From: Bacteroidaceae bacterium
GTDB lineage: Bacteria > Bacteroidota > Bacteroidia > Bacteroidales > Bacteroidaceae
DNA: 64,000 nt
Assembly: GCA_017447625.1 (NCBI GenBank)
Contig: JAFSNB010000002.1
Coordinates: 31,327-95,326 of the forward strand
Reading direction: 5' to 3'
In this document: piece by piece, positions 53,662 to 63,610 of the stretch
Layout of the letters: each line of letters begins with the position of its first letter
Numbering within the stretch: the stretch's first letter is position 1
Translations under genes and position numbers: made by a program
The notes under the pieces: model-generated
The model's database searches: none
Seen by the model: the letters and a program-made list of their open reading frames with translations, nothing else
What the model was told of the DNA's origin: nothing

Positions 53662-54954
53662 ATGAAGTACCGAATAATAGCCCCAAAAAGCTTGAAGGTT
53701 AAAGTCTCTCTTCCTGCAAGCAAGAGTATTTGTAACCGCGCGTTGATAATAAATGCGCTGTGTCCGGGTGGAGGCGGGGAGATACAGAACCTCTCCGACT
53801 GCGACGATACGCAGGCAATGCTTCGCGCGTTGTCCGACCTGAGTCAGACTACGGTTGATGTGGGAGCTGCCGGAACAGCTATGCGTTTTCTAACAGCCTT
53901 CTTGTCCTTGCAGCCCGGAAAGCGTGTGCTTACTGGTTCTGAACGTATGCGTCACCGTCCTGTCGGGGTTCTTGTAGAAGCCTTGCGCTCACTTGGAGCC
54001 GACATCCGATACGTGGGTGAAGAGGGCTTCCCGCCTCTCGAAATCACCGGCTGTGAACTGCAAGGCGGCAACATAGAACTGGCCGGAGACGTCAGTTCGC
54101 AGTATGTGTCCGCCCTGATGATGATAGGCCCGATGCTCCGTGAGGGCCTTCATATACGACTGAAGGGTAGGGTAGTGAGTCGCCCTTATATCAAGATGAC
54201 TATGGAGATGATGCGACAGTTCGGGGCAGACGTCAGATGGCAGGGGCAGCGCGATATCCTTATAGCCCCAAAACGATACACGCCCACGGCCTATGCGGTC
54301 GAACCCGACTGGTCTGCCGCCTCCTATTGGTACGAGATACTGGCACTTACGTCTGACCGCAATGCCGTTGCCTCTTTGCCCGGACTGCGCAAGGACAGCT
54401 TGCAGGGCGACGCGCAGGTGGCGAAGATGTTCGAGAGTTTGGCCGTTAAAACCTTTTTCTTTGACGGCACAGGGGCTTTGGGCTATCAGGGATGTCAGAT
54501 TCTGCGCTACGGGCGTGCAGTCAAATACCTCGAACTGGACTTCAAAGAAAACCCCGACGTGGCCCAGACCTTTGTCGTTACTTGCGCCATGCGCGGAATT
54601 CCTTTCTACTTCTCCGGCTTGGAGACTCTGCGCATCAAGGAGACCGACCGCATCGCTGCTCTCTGTCAGGAAATGGCCAAAGTGGGCGTTCATATAATGA
54701 TAGATTCCGATAACAGCTCTCTCATCTGGCCCGGCCCCGACCGTCAGGTGGGCGGACGCGAGTGTTACCTGCACCCGATGCCGAACTGTGTAATTAAAAC
54801 CTACGATGATCACCGCATGGCGATGGCCTTTGCGCCCATGGCCTTGGTTATGGGGAGCGTCATCATAGATAACCCGGAGGTTGTCAGCAAGTCCTATCCT
54901 TCTTTCTGGGAGGATCTCGAGAACTCTGGCTTTGAAGTAATTGAAATGGACTGA
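53662..54954 (+). CDS. aroA: 3-phosphoshikimate 1-carboxyvinyltransferase (EPSP synthase)
   Basis: Joins phosphoenolpyruvate and shikimate-3-phosphate in aromatic amino acid synthesis. 430 residues. Seen: LPASKSICNRALIINAL, GAAGTAMRFLTAFLS (the GTAMR motif), SSQYVSALMM, RIKETDRIAAL and DDHRMAMAFAP. The stop overlaps the next gene by one base (TGATG). Confidence 0.95.
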   Translation: MKYRIIAPKSLKVKVSLPASKSICNRALIINALCPGGGGEIQNLSDCDDTQAMLRALSDLSQTTVDVGAAGTAMRFLTAFLSLQPGKRVLTGSERMRHRPVGVLVEALRSLGADIRYVGEEGFPPLEITGCELQGGNIELAGDVSSQYVSALMMIGPMLREGLHIRLKGRVVSRPYIKMTMEMMRQFGADVRWQGQRDILIAPKRYTPTAYAVEPDWSAASYWYEILALTSDRNAVASLPGLRKDSLQGDAQVAKMFESLAVKTFFFDGTGALGYQGCQILRYGRAVKYLELDFKENPDVAQTFVVTCAMRGIPFYFSGLETLRIKETDRIAALCQEMAKVGVHIMIDSDNSSLIWPGPDRQVGGRECYLHPMPNCVIKTYDDHRMAMAFAPMALVMGSVIIDNPEVVSKSYPSFWEDLENSGFEVIEMD

Positions 54955-55244
54955 TGATGAGCAAGGAAGAGAATTTCGTCTGTTGCGGCCAACATGCCGT
55001 TTGCGAGCGTGAGAGCATGATGGCAGCTGCGAGCCGGGAGATAGACTACTATGAAGACGAGGAGCTGGACCGCTTCCGAGGCCGTCCCTCAGACAGCTTC
55101 TCAGAAACGGAGACCGAGGAATTTCGCGAGGTTCTTTATACTATGCGGCCGGACGAGGTGCCAGGCTGGGTGCGCAGCCTGACTCTGCGCGAGGTGCCTC
55201 TTCCTGACGGCATACGCGACGAAGTGTTGATGTTTATGCAATAA
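54954..55244 (+). CDS. small acidic protein of unknown function
   Basis: 96 residues, no membrane segment; ATG at 54957 is an equal alternative. It has a CCGQHAVCE cysteine cluster near the N-terminus and an EFREVLYTMRPDEVPGWVRS core. I recall similar short proteins after aroA in Bacteroidales but no function. Translationally coupled to aroA and 30 bases from porW. Confidence 0.75.
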   Translation: MMSKEENFVCCGQHAVCERESMMAAASREIDYYEDEELDRFRGRPSDSFSETETEEFREVLYTMRPDEVPGWVRSLTLREVPLPDGIRDEVLMFMQ

Positions 55245-55274
55245 ACCGCGTTTTTCTGCGTTCTTATTAAAGAA

Positions 55275-58244
55275 ATGAGATATACGCGTCCGATAGGATG
55301 GTTTGTAGCTGTGCTGATGGCAGGGCTGCTTTTGTCGTGTTCCACGCATAAGAACACGGCGACAAGCCGTCGTTGGCATGCGTTTACCGCACGCTTCAAC
55401 ACCATCTACAACGGACAGCGCGCTTTCGAGGACGGTCTGGAGGCTCAAGTGAAGGGGCATCGTGACAACTACAACGAGCTGCTTCCGATGTTTATCTCTG
55501 CCGACAAGAAGACAGCCGCAATAGGCAAAGGCAGCTACGAGACGGCAATTACTAAGGCCGAGAAAGCCATCAAGCAGCACTCTATCAAGGCGAAACCCAA
55601 GAGACCGACGGGGCGCAAGCTCACCACCAAAGAGCTCGCTTTCTACAATCAGCGTGAGTTCAATCCCTATCTGCGCAAGGCCTGGATGATGTTTGCCGAC
55701 GCGCAGTTCCAGCAGGGCAACTTCATCGAAGCCGCCTCCTCCTACAATTATATCCTACGCCTCTATCAGAACGATGTGGATGTCACCAATGTGGCTCGTG
55801 CAAAACTGGCCCGCTGCTATCTGCTGCTCGAATGGCCCTACGATGCCGAGGACATACTGAACAAGATGCGTCGCGACAGCCTCACCTCGCGCGGCAAGAA
55901 GGAGCTGGATGCTAGTCAGGCCGCATTCCTCATCTACAACCAACGCTTTGCTGAGGCTATCCCGTATGTGAAGAATGTCGCCTCGAACACCAAAGGCAGT
56001 CAGATGAAGGCTCGAATGTGGTTCCTGCTCGCACAGTTGTACCGTCAGACGGGTGACAACAAGGAGGCTTACAAGGCGCTCTCCAAATGCACCCGTCTCA
56101 ATCCGTCACACGAACTGGCTTTCAATGCTCAGATTATGCAGACAGAAGTGATGGCAAAGGGGCAGGGCAAGGCTATGTTGAAGCGTCTGGACCGTATGGC
56201 CAAAGACCCAGGCAACAAAGACTATCTCGACCAGATCTACTATGCCAAGGGTAACATCTGCATAGCCAGTCAGGACACTATTCACGCCATTTATGCCTGG
56301 AAGAAGGGCATAGAGGAGAGCACTCAGAACAGCTTTGCCAAAGCCGTACTCTGTCAGCGTTTGGGCGAACTCTACTGGAATCAGCAGAACTATATCGATG
56401 CCCGCGAGTGTTACGACAATCTCGTGGGTCTGATGGACAAAGAGAACAAGCTCTATCCAGAGGTGAGCCGCCGCAGCAAAGTGCTTGACGAGGTCGAGCC
56501 GCATCTCTCTGCGGTGAAGCTGCAAGACAGTCTGCAGGCTCTGGCCAAGCTGCCGGAGAAGGAATATCTGGCTGCCATTGACCGCGTCATCGAAGAGCTG
56601 AAGAAGAAGGAGACGGAGGCCGAGGAGAAGGAGTGGGAGAAGAGTCAGACCACCAACCGTCAGACGGCAGGTCCCGTCGGAGGCCCCACGAGCCGTGGCG
56701 GAGGTGCCGCCACTACAGCCCGTGCCGGAGCCGGACGCGGTGCGCAGCAGGCCACATTCTATTTCTACAACGCACAGAGCGTGATGCAGGGCAAGCAGGA
56801 GTTCCAGCGCAAGTGGGGCAAGCGTACCAACGAGGACAACTGGCGTCGTGCCAACAAGACGGTGCTTGCAGGCGAGGAATACTCTGAGTACGACTACGCC
56901 GCAGAGGACTCGCTCGCAGCTGTGGCCGACAGTCTCGCCGTAAACGGCGGAGCTGCAGGTGGCGCTGCGGGCGGTGAGGAACTGTCTGAGGAGGAGCAGG
57001 CTCTGAAAGACTCTCTGGCAAACGACCCGCACCAACGCGAATATTATCTCAAACAGATTCCTTTCACCGAGGACCAGCTGGCTGCCTCCAACCAGCTCGT
57101 CATCGACGGCCTCTACCACGGCGGCGTCCTGCTCATGGAGAAGGTGGAGAACTTCCCCCTGGCCCGTCGCACCCTGTTGCGGGCGGTGAATAAGTTCCCG
57201 GACTACGAGCATCTCGATGACATCTATTACCACCTCTTCCTGCTCTCCCTGCGCGAAGGCAAGCAAGATCAGATAGACCTCTACAGTCAGAACCTGCAGG
57301 CCCTCTTCCCGGACAGCAAATACGCTAAGGCCATTAGCCATCCGCGATTCCTCCAATTGGCATCCCGTGGACGCCACCTCGAAGACTCCCTCTATGCGGA
57401 GACATACGATGCCTACAAGGCAGGCAACTACGCTCTTGTAAACCAGAACTTCGAGCTCTCCACCTCCGACTTCCCCGACGGGACCTATCGCGGCAAGTTC
57501 CTCTTTATCCACGCTATGACGCTGCTCTACACAGGCCAGCGCGACGCCTTCCTCGAGGAACTGAAAGAGATGGTGAAATCCTATTCCAAGGACGAACTGG
57601 CAGAGATGGCAGGACTCATCGTCAAGGGCGTGCAGGAGGGCCGTCTGCTGGCTTCGGACAAATGGGACAACGGCGACATCTGGGCGCGTCACTCGCTGGC
57701 CTCCACCTCGGACAGCACGTCTGTGGCAGACAGCCTCGTGGCCGACCCGTTACAGCCGTTCGTCTTCCTGCTGGCATATCCCACGGGCTCGCTCGACGAG
57801 AACCAGCTGCTCTTCGAGATTGCCCAGTACAACTTCACCTCATTCATGGCGCGAAACTTCGATATGGAGCTTGTGCCGGGGGCAGAAATCAGCCAGTTGC
57901 GCGTGAAGGGCTTCCAGTCCTACGACGAGGTTCACGCCTACGCACAGCAACTCTACTCTTCGCCTGAGATGCGCATCCGTCTCGAGGGTATCCGCGGCAT
58001 CCTCATCTCTGAGGCAAACCTGAAACTGCTTGGCACCAAGTACAGTTATGACGAGTATGCGGACTTCTATGAGGAGATGCTCTCGCCAATCGAACTGCCT
58101 GAGGGCATAAATCTCGACGAGCCGACAGATGCTGACTCCACCGATCCCGACGACCTGCCGTCAGACACTCCGGCCTCCACATCCGAGGACGAGGAAGAAG
58201 ACGGCGGCGAAGAAGAAGAGGACGATGAAGATTGGCTGTATTAA
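55275..58244 (+). CDS. porW: type IX secretion lipoprotein PorW/SprE
   Basis: An outer-membrane lipoprotein with TPR repeats needed for type IX secretion and gliding. 989 residues: lipobox LLLSC (Cys about 22), N-terminal TPR-rich half (RKAWMMFADAQFQQGNFIEA, KARMWFLLAQLYRQTGDNKE), a coiled coil (EELKKKETEAEEKEWEKSQ), a Gly-rich linker, more TPR, and an acidic tail. It lies just before porX; known PorW and PorX both act in type IX secretion. Confidence 0.88.
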   Translation: MRYTRPIGWFVAVLMAGLLLSCSTHKNTATSRRWHAFTARFNTIYNGQRAFEDGLEAQVKGHRDNYNELLPMFISADKKTAAIGKGSYETAITKAEKAIKQHSIKAKPKRPTGRKLTTKELAFYNQREFNPYLRKAWMMFADAQFQQGNFIEAASSYNYILRLYQNDVDVTNVARAKLARCYLLLEWPYDAEDILNKMRRDSLTSRGKKELDASQAAFLIYNQRFAEAIPYVKNVASNTKGSQMKARMWFLLAQLYRQTGDNKEAYKALSKCTRLNPSHELAFNAQIMQTEVMAKGQGKAMLKRLDRMAKDPGNKDYLDQIYYAKGNICIASQDTIHAIYAWKKGIEESTQNSFAKAVLCQRLGELYWNQQNYIDARECYDNLVGLMDKENKLYPEVSRRSKVLDEVEPHLSAVKLQDSLQALAKLPEKEYLAAIDRVIEELKKKETEAEEKEWEKSQTTNRQTAGPVGGPTSRGGGAATTARAGAGRGAQQATFYFYNAQSVMQGKQEFQRKWGKRTNEDNWRRANKTVLAGEEYSEYDYAAEDSLAAVADSLAVNGGAAGGAAGGEELSEEEQALKDSLANDPHQREYYLKQIPFTEDQLAASNQLVIDGLYHGGVLLMEKVENFPLARRTLLRAVNKFPDYEHLDDIYYHLFLLSLREGKQDQIDLYSQNLQALFPDSKYAKAISHPRFLQLASRGRHLEDSLYAETYDAYKAGNYALVNQNFELSTSDFPDGTYRGKFLFIHAMTLLYTGQRDAFLEELKEMVKSYSKDELAEMAGLIVKGVQEGRLLASDKWDNGDIWARHSLASTSDSTSVADSLVADPLQPFVFLLAYPTGSLDENQLLFEIAQYNFTSFMARNFDMELVPGAEISQLRVKGFQSYDEVHAYAQQLYSSPEMRIRLEGIRGILISEANLKLLGTKYSYDEYADFYEEMLSPIELPEGINLDEPTDADSTDPDDLPSDTPASTSEDEEEDGGEEEEDDEDWLY

Positions 58245-58261
58245 TATAATGTCGAAATAAC

Positions 58262-58372
58262 GAATCCTGGCCCTCTTAATCCCCCAGAGGGGGATGTGAG
58301 GTAAATGGTAAAATTACTCAATAGTAAATAAATCGTAAATTGTAAATAGTCAAATCGTAAATTATATAGGGA
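58262..58372. repeat. composite repeat before porX
   Basis: TTAATCCCCCAGAGGGGGATG (58276-58296) joins an AT-rich run AGTAAATAAATCGTAAATTG ... GTCAAATCGTAAATT that ends at the porX start. The order is the same as after proA (1941-2084). Confidence 0.75.
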
Positions 58373-58373
58373 T

Positions 58374-59933
58374 ATGATGAATGGACTGCTTCTTTGGGTT
58401 GACGACGAGATAGAGCTGCTGCGCGGCCACATCCTCTATCTCCAGAAAAAAGGTTATGAGGTAGATACCGTGAGCAACGGCTTCGATGCCGTTGACCGCT
58501 GCGCCGAGCGCACTTACGACCTCATCCTTCTTGACGAGAATATGCCGGGAATCAGCGGCTTGGAGACCCTGCAGCGCATCAAGGAGATTTCGCCCACTAC
58601 ACCTGTTGTTATGGTGACGAAGAGCGAGGAAGAGAACATCATGGATCAGGCCATCGGCAGCAAGATAGCCGATTACCTCATCAAACCCGTGAATCCCAAT
58701 CAGATCCTGCTGACACTCAAGAAGAACATCCATAGCCGCGAGATAGTCTCCGAGCACACCCAGACAGCCTACGGACAGGCTTCCTCCCAGATGAACATGC
58801 TTATTCAGGACGCCACGCGCATAGACGACTGGATGGAGGTCTATCGTAGGCTCGTAGCCTGGGAACTGGATCTCTCCGACACCGACTCTGCCATAAAGGA
58901 GATGTTACAGATGCAGAAGAGCGAGGCTAATCGCGATTTTGCCCGTTTCATCGCTAAAAATTATCTCACTTGGATTGCCGATAAGGATGCCGCCGGACGC
59001 CCCATTATGAGCCCGGACATCTTCAAGAAGAGTGTCTTTCCGGCTCTCGACCGAGGCGAGAAAGTATTCCTCATCGTTATAGACAACTTCCGCTACGACC
59101 AGTGGCGTATGCTCTACGGCGAACTGGCGGATCAGTTCTCCATCGAGGAGAATCTCTATTGTACTATCCTGCCAACCGCCACTCAGTATGCGCGCAACGC
59201 CATCTTCTCCGGCCTGATGCCGAACATCATCGCGGAGATGTTCCCCGACCTCTGGGTCGATGAGGACTCCGAGGAGGGCAAGAACCTCAACGAAGCCCCG
59301 CTTATCCAGACGCAGTTCCAGCGCTACCGCCGCAACAACAGCTTCACTTACCACAAGGTGAATGACTCCGTGGCTGCCGAGAAACTGGTGGCCCGTTTGT
59401 CGCAGCTGAATAAATATGACCTCAACGTCTGCGTGCTTAACTTCATCGATATGCTCAGTCACGCACGTACCGAAAGCCGCATGGTGCGGGAGCTGGCGTC
59501 CAACGAGGCCGCCTACCGCAGCATCACCCTCAGCTGGTTTAGACATTCGGCCGTGGGCGAGTTGTTCCGAGCACTGGCCCAGAGCGACTATCACATCATC
59601 ATAACCACCGACCACGGTTCTATCCGATGCAGCACTCCCATCCGCGTCAAGGGAGACAAGAACACCAATACGAACCTGCGCTACAAACTGGGAAAGAATC
59701 TGGAGTACAATCCGAAAGAGGTCTTTGACATCATCGACCCGCATCGGGCTCAGCTCCCGGCTCCGAATCTTTCCACCCGTTACATCTTTGCCACGGGCGA
59801 TTCCTTCTTTGCATACCCCAACAACTACAACTATTACGTCAACTACTATCGCGACACCTTCCAGCATGGCGGCATCTCTATGGAAGAGATGCTCGTTCCC
59901 CTCGTGGAACTGACTCCGAAAAAGAAAAAGTAA
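58374..59933 (+). CDS. porX: PorX, response regulator of type IX secretion
   Basis: 519 residues: receiver domain (1-120) with phosphoacceptor Asp54 (LILLDENMPG), acidic DDE at 10-12 and Lys in YLIKPVNPN; then a linker, then a PglZ/alkaline phosphatase-like domain (about 215-515) with VIDNFRYDQW, FIDMLSHAR and TTDHGSIR metal motifs. PorX with PorY and SigP controls type IX genes in Porphyromonas gingivalis. No adjacent PorY-like kinase is seen, as usual. ATG at 58377 is an alternative start. Confidence 0.93.
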   Translation: MMNGLLLWVDDEIELLRGHILYLQKKGYEVDTVSNGFDAVDRCAERTYDLILLDENMPGISGLETLQRIKEISPTTPVVMVTKSEEENIMDQAIGSKIADYLIKPVNPNQILLTLKKNIHSREIVSEHTQTAYGQASSQMNMLIQDATRIDDWMEVYRRLVAWELDLSDTDSAIKEMLQMQKSEANRDFARFIAKNYLTWIADKDAAGRPIMSPDIFKKSVFPALDRGEKVFLIVIDNFRYDQWRMLYGELADQFSIEENLYCTILPTATQYARNAIFSGLMPNIIAEMFPDLWVDEDSEEGKNLNEAPLIQTQFQRYRRNNSFTYHKVNDSVAAEKLVARLSQLNKYDLNVCVLNFIDMLSHARTESRMVRELASNEAAYRSITLSWFRHSAVGELFRALAQSDYHIIITTDHGSIRCSTPIRVKGDKNTNTNLRYKLGKNLEYNPKEVFDIIDPHRAQLPAPNLSTRYIFATGDSFFAYPNNYNYYVNYYRDTFQHGGISMEEMLVPLVELTPKKKK

Positions 59934-59967
59934 GCGGCCTTTCTCCCGGCCGCAAAATAAAACTAAA

Positions 59968-60429
59968 ATGGAAAAAAGAAATTCTTCTGATATAGCATCC
60001 CGCAGGCTTACTCTCCCCCCCACGGGGGGAGTCGGAGAGGGGCTTGCCGCCGCCGCCCACCAGTTTGTAGAGGCAATCGGCGAACGCCGCGTGTTTGCCT
60101 TTTATGGCAAGATGGGAGCCGGCAAGACCACCTTCATTCGCGCCGTCTGCGAGACGCTGGGTGTCACCGACCCCGTCACCTCCCCCACATTCGCCATAGT
60201 GAACGAGTACAAGAGTCCGTCTGTCGGTAGTATCTTCCACTTCGATTTCTACCGTATCAAACGTATGGAAGAAGCCTACGACATAGGCTTCGAGGAATAT
60301 CTCTATAGCGGCTCGCTCTGTCTGATTGAGTGGCCTGAGCTCGTGGAAGAACTGCTCCCTACGGACGCGGTCAATGTCACAATCGAAGTACAGGATGATG
60401 GCACGCGCATTATTTCCTTCGCTTGCTGA
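59968..60429 (+). CDS. tsaE: tRNA threonylcarbamoyladenosine synthesis ATPase TsaE
   Basis: Works with TsaB and TsaD to make t6A37 in tRNA. 153 residues: Walker A FYGKMGAGKTTFIRAV (about 47-62), SPTFAIVNEY, Walker B-like LCLIEWPEL. Residues 15-26 (LTLPPTGGVGEGL) come from a GC palindrome repeat and replace part of the normal N-terminal strand region; no other ATG lies between the repeat and the core. The comF start overlaps its end by 32 bases. Confidence 0.93.
   Translation: MEKRNSSDIASRRLTLPPTGGVGEGLAAAAHQFVEAIGERRVFAFYGKMGAGKTTFIRAVCETLGVTDPVTSPTFAIVNEYKSPSVGSIFHFDFYRIKRMEEAYDIGFEEYLYSGSLCLIEWPELVEELLPTDAVNVTIEVQDDGTRIISFAC
60011..60045. repeat. GC palindrome copy inside tsaE
   Basis: CTCTCCCCCCCACGGGGGG followed by AGTCGGAGAGGGGCTTG. 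The second part is shared with 10686-10719 exactly up to GGGGC and, with two changes, with 10008-10041 in the GH2 gene. Confidence 0.88.
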
Positions 60430-61087
60430 TTTCCTCTTCCCGCGTTATTGTGCCGGATGCGGTCGCCGACTCGCCGTAACAGAGCACCTTGTATGCCCCG
60501 AATGTGTATTCAAAATTGCCCGTTTCAACGATAAAAACTCTATATTTGACCGACTTTATCGTTGGGACGTCAGAACGCCGATGCTGCATGTCGGAGCCTT
60601 CGCTTCCTACCATCGTCGTGAGACCGCAGCCCATCTCGTACATGCCTTGAAATTCTACAATAAGCCGGAGATTGGCCGCTGGATGGGCCAGTGGGCGGCT
60701 ACCTCCATGCAGCCCGAGGGTTTCTTTGACGGAGTGGATTGTTTCGTGCCGATCCCGCTCTCGCGAACCCGTCGCCGTGAACGCGGTTACAATCAGGCCG
60801 AACTCATTGCTCAGGGGCTGAGTGCAGTCACCTCTATCCCCGTGGACACCAGCCTCATTTACCGAAAGCATGATAACACGGCTCAGACCCATGTGAACCT
60901 CACCGACCGCGCCGCGAATGTGCAGGATGTATTCGCCATCTGCCCCGATGCTCAGGCCGAGGGCCGCTCGGTGATGCTCGTTGATGATGTGATAACCACC
61001 GGCGCCACTATGTCCAATGCCATAAAACTACTTTCGGGGATAGACGGTATCCGCCTTTCGGTGTTCTCTTGGGCCGCTGTACCTTAA
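60398..61087 (+). CDS. comF: ComF-family phosphoribosyltransferase-like protein
   Basis: 229 residues from the ATG at 60398; the frame is open to 60326 but inside tsaE. Seen: a zinc-finger-like CAGCGRRL ... CPEC, PIPLSRTRRRERGYNQAEL and the PRPP motif VMLVDDVITTGATM. ComF acts in DNA uptake in competent bacteria; the role here is not known. It overlaps tsaE by 32 bases in another frame. Confidence 0.88.
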   Translation: MARALFPSLADFLFPRYCAGCGRRLAVTEHLVCPECVFKIARFNDKNSIFDRLYRWDVRTPMLHVGAFASYHRRETAAHLVHALKFYNKPEIGRWMGQWAATSMQPEGFFDGVDCFVPIPLSRTRRRERGYNQAELIAQGLSAVTSIPVDTSLIYRKHDNTAQTHVNLTDRAANVQDVFAICPDAQAEGRSVMLVDDVITTGATMSNAIKLLSGIDGIRLSVFSWAAVP

Positions 61088-61136
61088 AAAAACGTAAAAA
61101 AACGTTTGCGCGTGTGCGTAATAGCGCGTAAAACAC

Positions 61137-61144
61137 TACCTTTG
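61137..61144 (+). promoter_or_regulatory. -7 promoter box for pnp (TACCTTTG)
   Basis: A perfect TAnnTTTG 93 bases before pnp. A TTTG at 61105 is too far for ideal spacing. Confidence 0.5.
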
Positions 61145-61186
61145 CGCCGTTTTTGCCGCAATAGATGTAAGAAACATATATTTTTA

Positions 61187-61234
61187 GACGCAATTCGTAA
61201 ATAGTAAAATCGAAAATCGTTAAATCGTAAAATC
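61187..61234. repeat. AT-rich repeat run before pnp
   Basis: ATTCGTAAATAGTAAAATCG, AAAATCGTTAAATCGTAAAA: copies of the AATCGTAAA unit, ending 4 bases before the pnp start. Confidence 0.7.
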
Positions 61235-61237
61235 AAA

Positions 61238-63484
61238 ATGTTGAACGTAATCACAAAGACAGTCCAGCTCCCCGATGGCCGCGAAATATCCATCGAGACT
61301 GGCAAGCTTGCCAAGCAAGCCGACGGCGCCGTGATGCTTCGCATGGGCAACACCATGCTCTTAGCCACCGTTTGTGCCGCCAAGGACGCTGTTCCCGGAA
61401 CAGATTTTATGCCGCTTCAAGTTGAATATCGCGAGAAATATTCCGCCGCAGGCCGTTTCCCCGGCGGATTCACGAAGCGCGAGGGTAAGGCCAATGACGA
61501 CGAAATCCTTACTTGCCGCCTTGTTGACCGCGCGCTCCGTCCTCTTTTCCCCAGCAATTATCACGCAGAGGTTTATGTAAACGTAATCCTCTTCAGCGCC
61601 GACGGCATCGACATGCCCGACGCTCTGGCCGGTTTCGCAGCCAGCGCTGCCCTAAGCTGCTCGGACATCCCGTTCGAAGGCCCGATTTCTGAGGTGCGTG
61701 TTGTCCGCATCAACGGCGAATTCGTAATCAACCCCACATTCGAACAGATGAAGAGTGCCGACATGGACCTCATGGTCGGTGCCACCGAGGAGAATATCAT
61801 GATGGTCGAGGGCGAGATGAAGGAAGTCTCCGAGCAGGATCTGCTCGCAGCCCTCAAAGCCGCTCACGAGGCTATCAAGCCCATGTGCCGCCTGCAGAAG
61901 GAACTCAGCAAGGAGCTCGGCACAGACGTGAAGCGCGAGTACTGCCACGAGGTGAACGACGAGGACCTGCGCGAGGCCGTAAAAGCCGCTTGCTATCAGC
62001 CCGCTTACGACGTCACCAAGCAGGCTCTTGAGAAGCACGCCCGTGCAGAAGCTTTCGAGAAGATCCGCGAGGACTTCAAGGAGAAATATATGTCCGAGCA
62101 CGCCGACCTCGCAGAGGACGCTGCCAAGGCAGAGGAGTTCAACGCACTCGTTGACCGCTACTACCACGACGTGGAGCGCGACGCTATGCGCCGTTGCATC
62201 CTCGACGAGGGCATCCGTCTCGACGGCCGCGGCACCACCGACATCCGCCCCATCTGGTGCGAGGTGAGCCCGCTGCCCGGACCTCACGGAAGCTCCATCT
62301 TCACTCGTGGTGAGACCCAGAGCCTCAGCACCGTCACCCTCGGCACCAAGCTCGACGAGAAGCTCGTGGATGACGTCCTCGACCGTTCCTATATGCGCTT
62401 CCTCCTGCACTACAACTTCCCGCCCTTCTCCACAGGCGAGGCCAAGGCTCAGCGCGGCGTAGGCCGTCGTGAGATCGGTCACGGCCACCTCGCATGGCGC
62501 GCCCTGAAGGGTCAGATTCCCGCAGACTACCCCTACACCGTACGTGTCGTCAGCGACATCCTGGAGAGCAACGGTTCAAGCTCAATGGCAACCGTTTGCG
62601 CCGGCACCCTCGCTCTGATGGACGCCGGTGTACCTATTAAGAAGCCCGTCAGCGGTATCGCTATGGGTCTCATCAAGAACCCGGGTGAAGACAAGTACGC
62701 AGTCCTCTCCGACATCCTCGGTGACGAGGACCACCTCGGCGACATGGACTTCAAGACCACCGGCACACGCGACGGCCTCACCGCCACACAGATGGATATC
62801 AAGTGCGACGGCCTCAGCTTCGAGATTCTCGAGAAGGCTCTTATGCAGGCCAAGCAGGCACGTGAGCATATCCTCGGCAAGATGCTGGAGACCATCTCCG
62901 AGCCGCGTCCCGAGCTGAAGCCCCACGTACCGCGCATCGAGCAGATCATCATCCCGAAGGAGTTCATCGGTGCAGTCATCGGTCCTGGCGGCAAGATCAT
63001 CCAGGGTATGCAGGAAGACACCGGTGCCACCATCACCATCGACGAAGAGGATGGCGTTGGCAAGGTGCAGGTCAGCGGCCCCAATGCCGACTGCATCAAC
63101 GCAGCTCTGGCCAAGATCCGTGCCATCGTTGCTGTTCCCGAGGTCGGTGAGGTTTATGAAGGAACTGTCCGTTCTATCATGCCTTACGGCTGCTTCGTGG
63201 AGTTTATGCCGGGCAAGGACGGTTTGCTCCACATCTCCGAGATCGACTGGAAGCGTCTCGAGACCGTTGAGGAGGCAGGCATTAAGGAAGGTGACAAGCT
63301 CACCGTGAAGCTTCTGGACATCGACCCGAAGACCGGTAAGTTCAAACTCTCCCACCGTGTCCTCATACCGAAACCCGAGGGCTATGTGGAGCGTCCTCCC
63401 CGTCAGCGTCGCGAGCGCCCCGACCGCCCCGAGCGCGGTGAGCGTCACGAACACAGCGACCACCGTCCCCGTCACGAGGAATAA
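61238..63484 (+). CDS. pnp: polyribonucleotide nucleotidyltransferase (PNPase)
   Basis: Phosphorolytic 3'-5' exoribonuclease and RNA-tailing enzyme. 748 residues: two RNase PH domains (about 10-230 and 320-545; [33 protein letters not shown]), KH domain ([15 protein letters not shown], about 573-587), S1 domain ([20 protein letters not shown]) and a basic/acidic tail ([20 protein letters not shown]). The tail is long and low-complexity, perhaps for partner binding. Confidence 0.96.
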   Translation: MLNVITKTVQLPDGREISIETGKLAKQADGAVMLRMGNTMLLATVCAAKDAVPGTDFMPLQVEYREKYSAAGRFPGGFTKREGKANDDEILTCRLVDRALRPLFPSNYHAEVYVNVILFSADGIDMPDALAGFAASAALSCSDIPFEGPISEVRVVRINGEFVINPTFEQMKSADMDLMVGATEENIMMVEGEMKEVSEQDLLAALKAAHEAIKPMCRLQKELSKELGTDVKREYCHEVNDEDLREAVKAACYQPAYDVTKQALEKHARAEAFEKIREDFKEKYMSEHADLAEDAAKAEEFNALVDRYYHDVERDAMRRCILDEGIRLDGRGTTDIRPIWCEVSPLPGPHGSSIFTRGETQSLSTVTLGTKLDEKLVDDVLDRSYMRFLLHYNFPPFSTGEAKAQRGVGRREIGHGHLAWRALKGQIPADYPYTVRVVSDILESNGSSSMATVCAGTLALMDAGVPIKKPVSGIAMGLIKNPGEDKYAVLSDILGDEDHLGDMDFKTTGTRDGLTATQMDIKCDGLSFEILEKALMQAKQAREHILGKMLETISEPRPELKPHVPRIEQIIIPKEFIGAVIGPGGKIIQGMQEDTGATITIDEEDGVGKVQVSGPNADCINAALAKIRAIVAVPEVGEVYEGTVRSIMPYGCFVEFMPGKDGLLHISEIDWKRLETVEEAGIKEGDKLTVKLLDIDPKTGKFKLSHRVLIPKPEGYVERPPRQRRERPDRPERGERHEHSDHRPRHEE

Positions 63485-63509
63485 TCCCGAATCCCCAAAT
63501 AACTGTCAG

Positions 63510-63548
63510 TCCCGCTGCATCCATCCGGATATGGCGGGATTTCTTTTT
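63510..63548 (+). terminator. terminator of pnp
   Basis: TCCCGCTGCAT ... ATATGGCGGGA stem followed by TTTCTTTTTG, 26 bases after the pnp stop. Confidence 0.8.
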
Positions 63549-63602
63549 GACCATGGGCAAAATGCAAATTGCCCATGGGAAAAACCACTTTTGCCCATGG
63601 TC
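63549..63602. repeat. inverted repeat of CCATGGGCAA
   Basis: GACCATGGGCAAAA (63549-63562) is the exact reverse complement of TTTTGCCCATGGTC (63589-63602), and a third half-site TTGCCCATGGG (63569-63579) lies between. A strong stem is possible. Confidence 0.8.
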
Positions 63603-63610
63603 AAAACACA

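Noticed and set aside
56106-57692. Minus-strand frame of 528 codons
   Set aside because: Antisense to porW, which has a clear signal, lipobox and TPR pattern; the reverse frame is open owing to GC-rich codon use.
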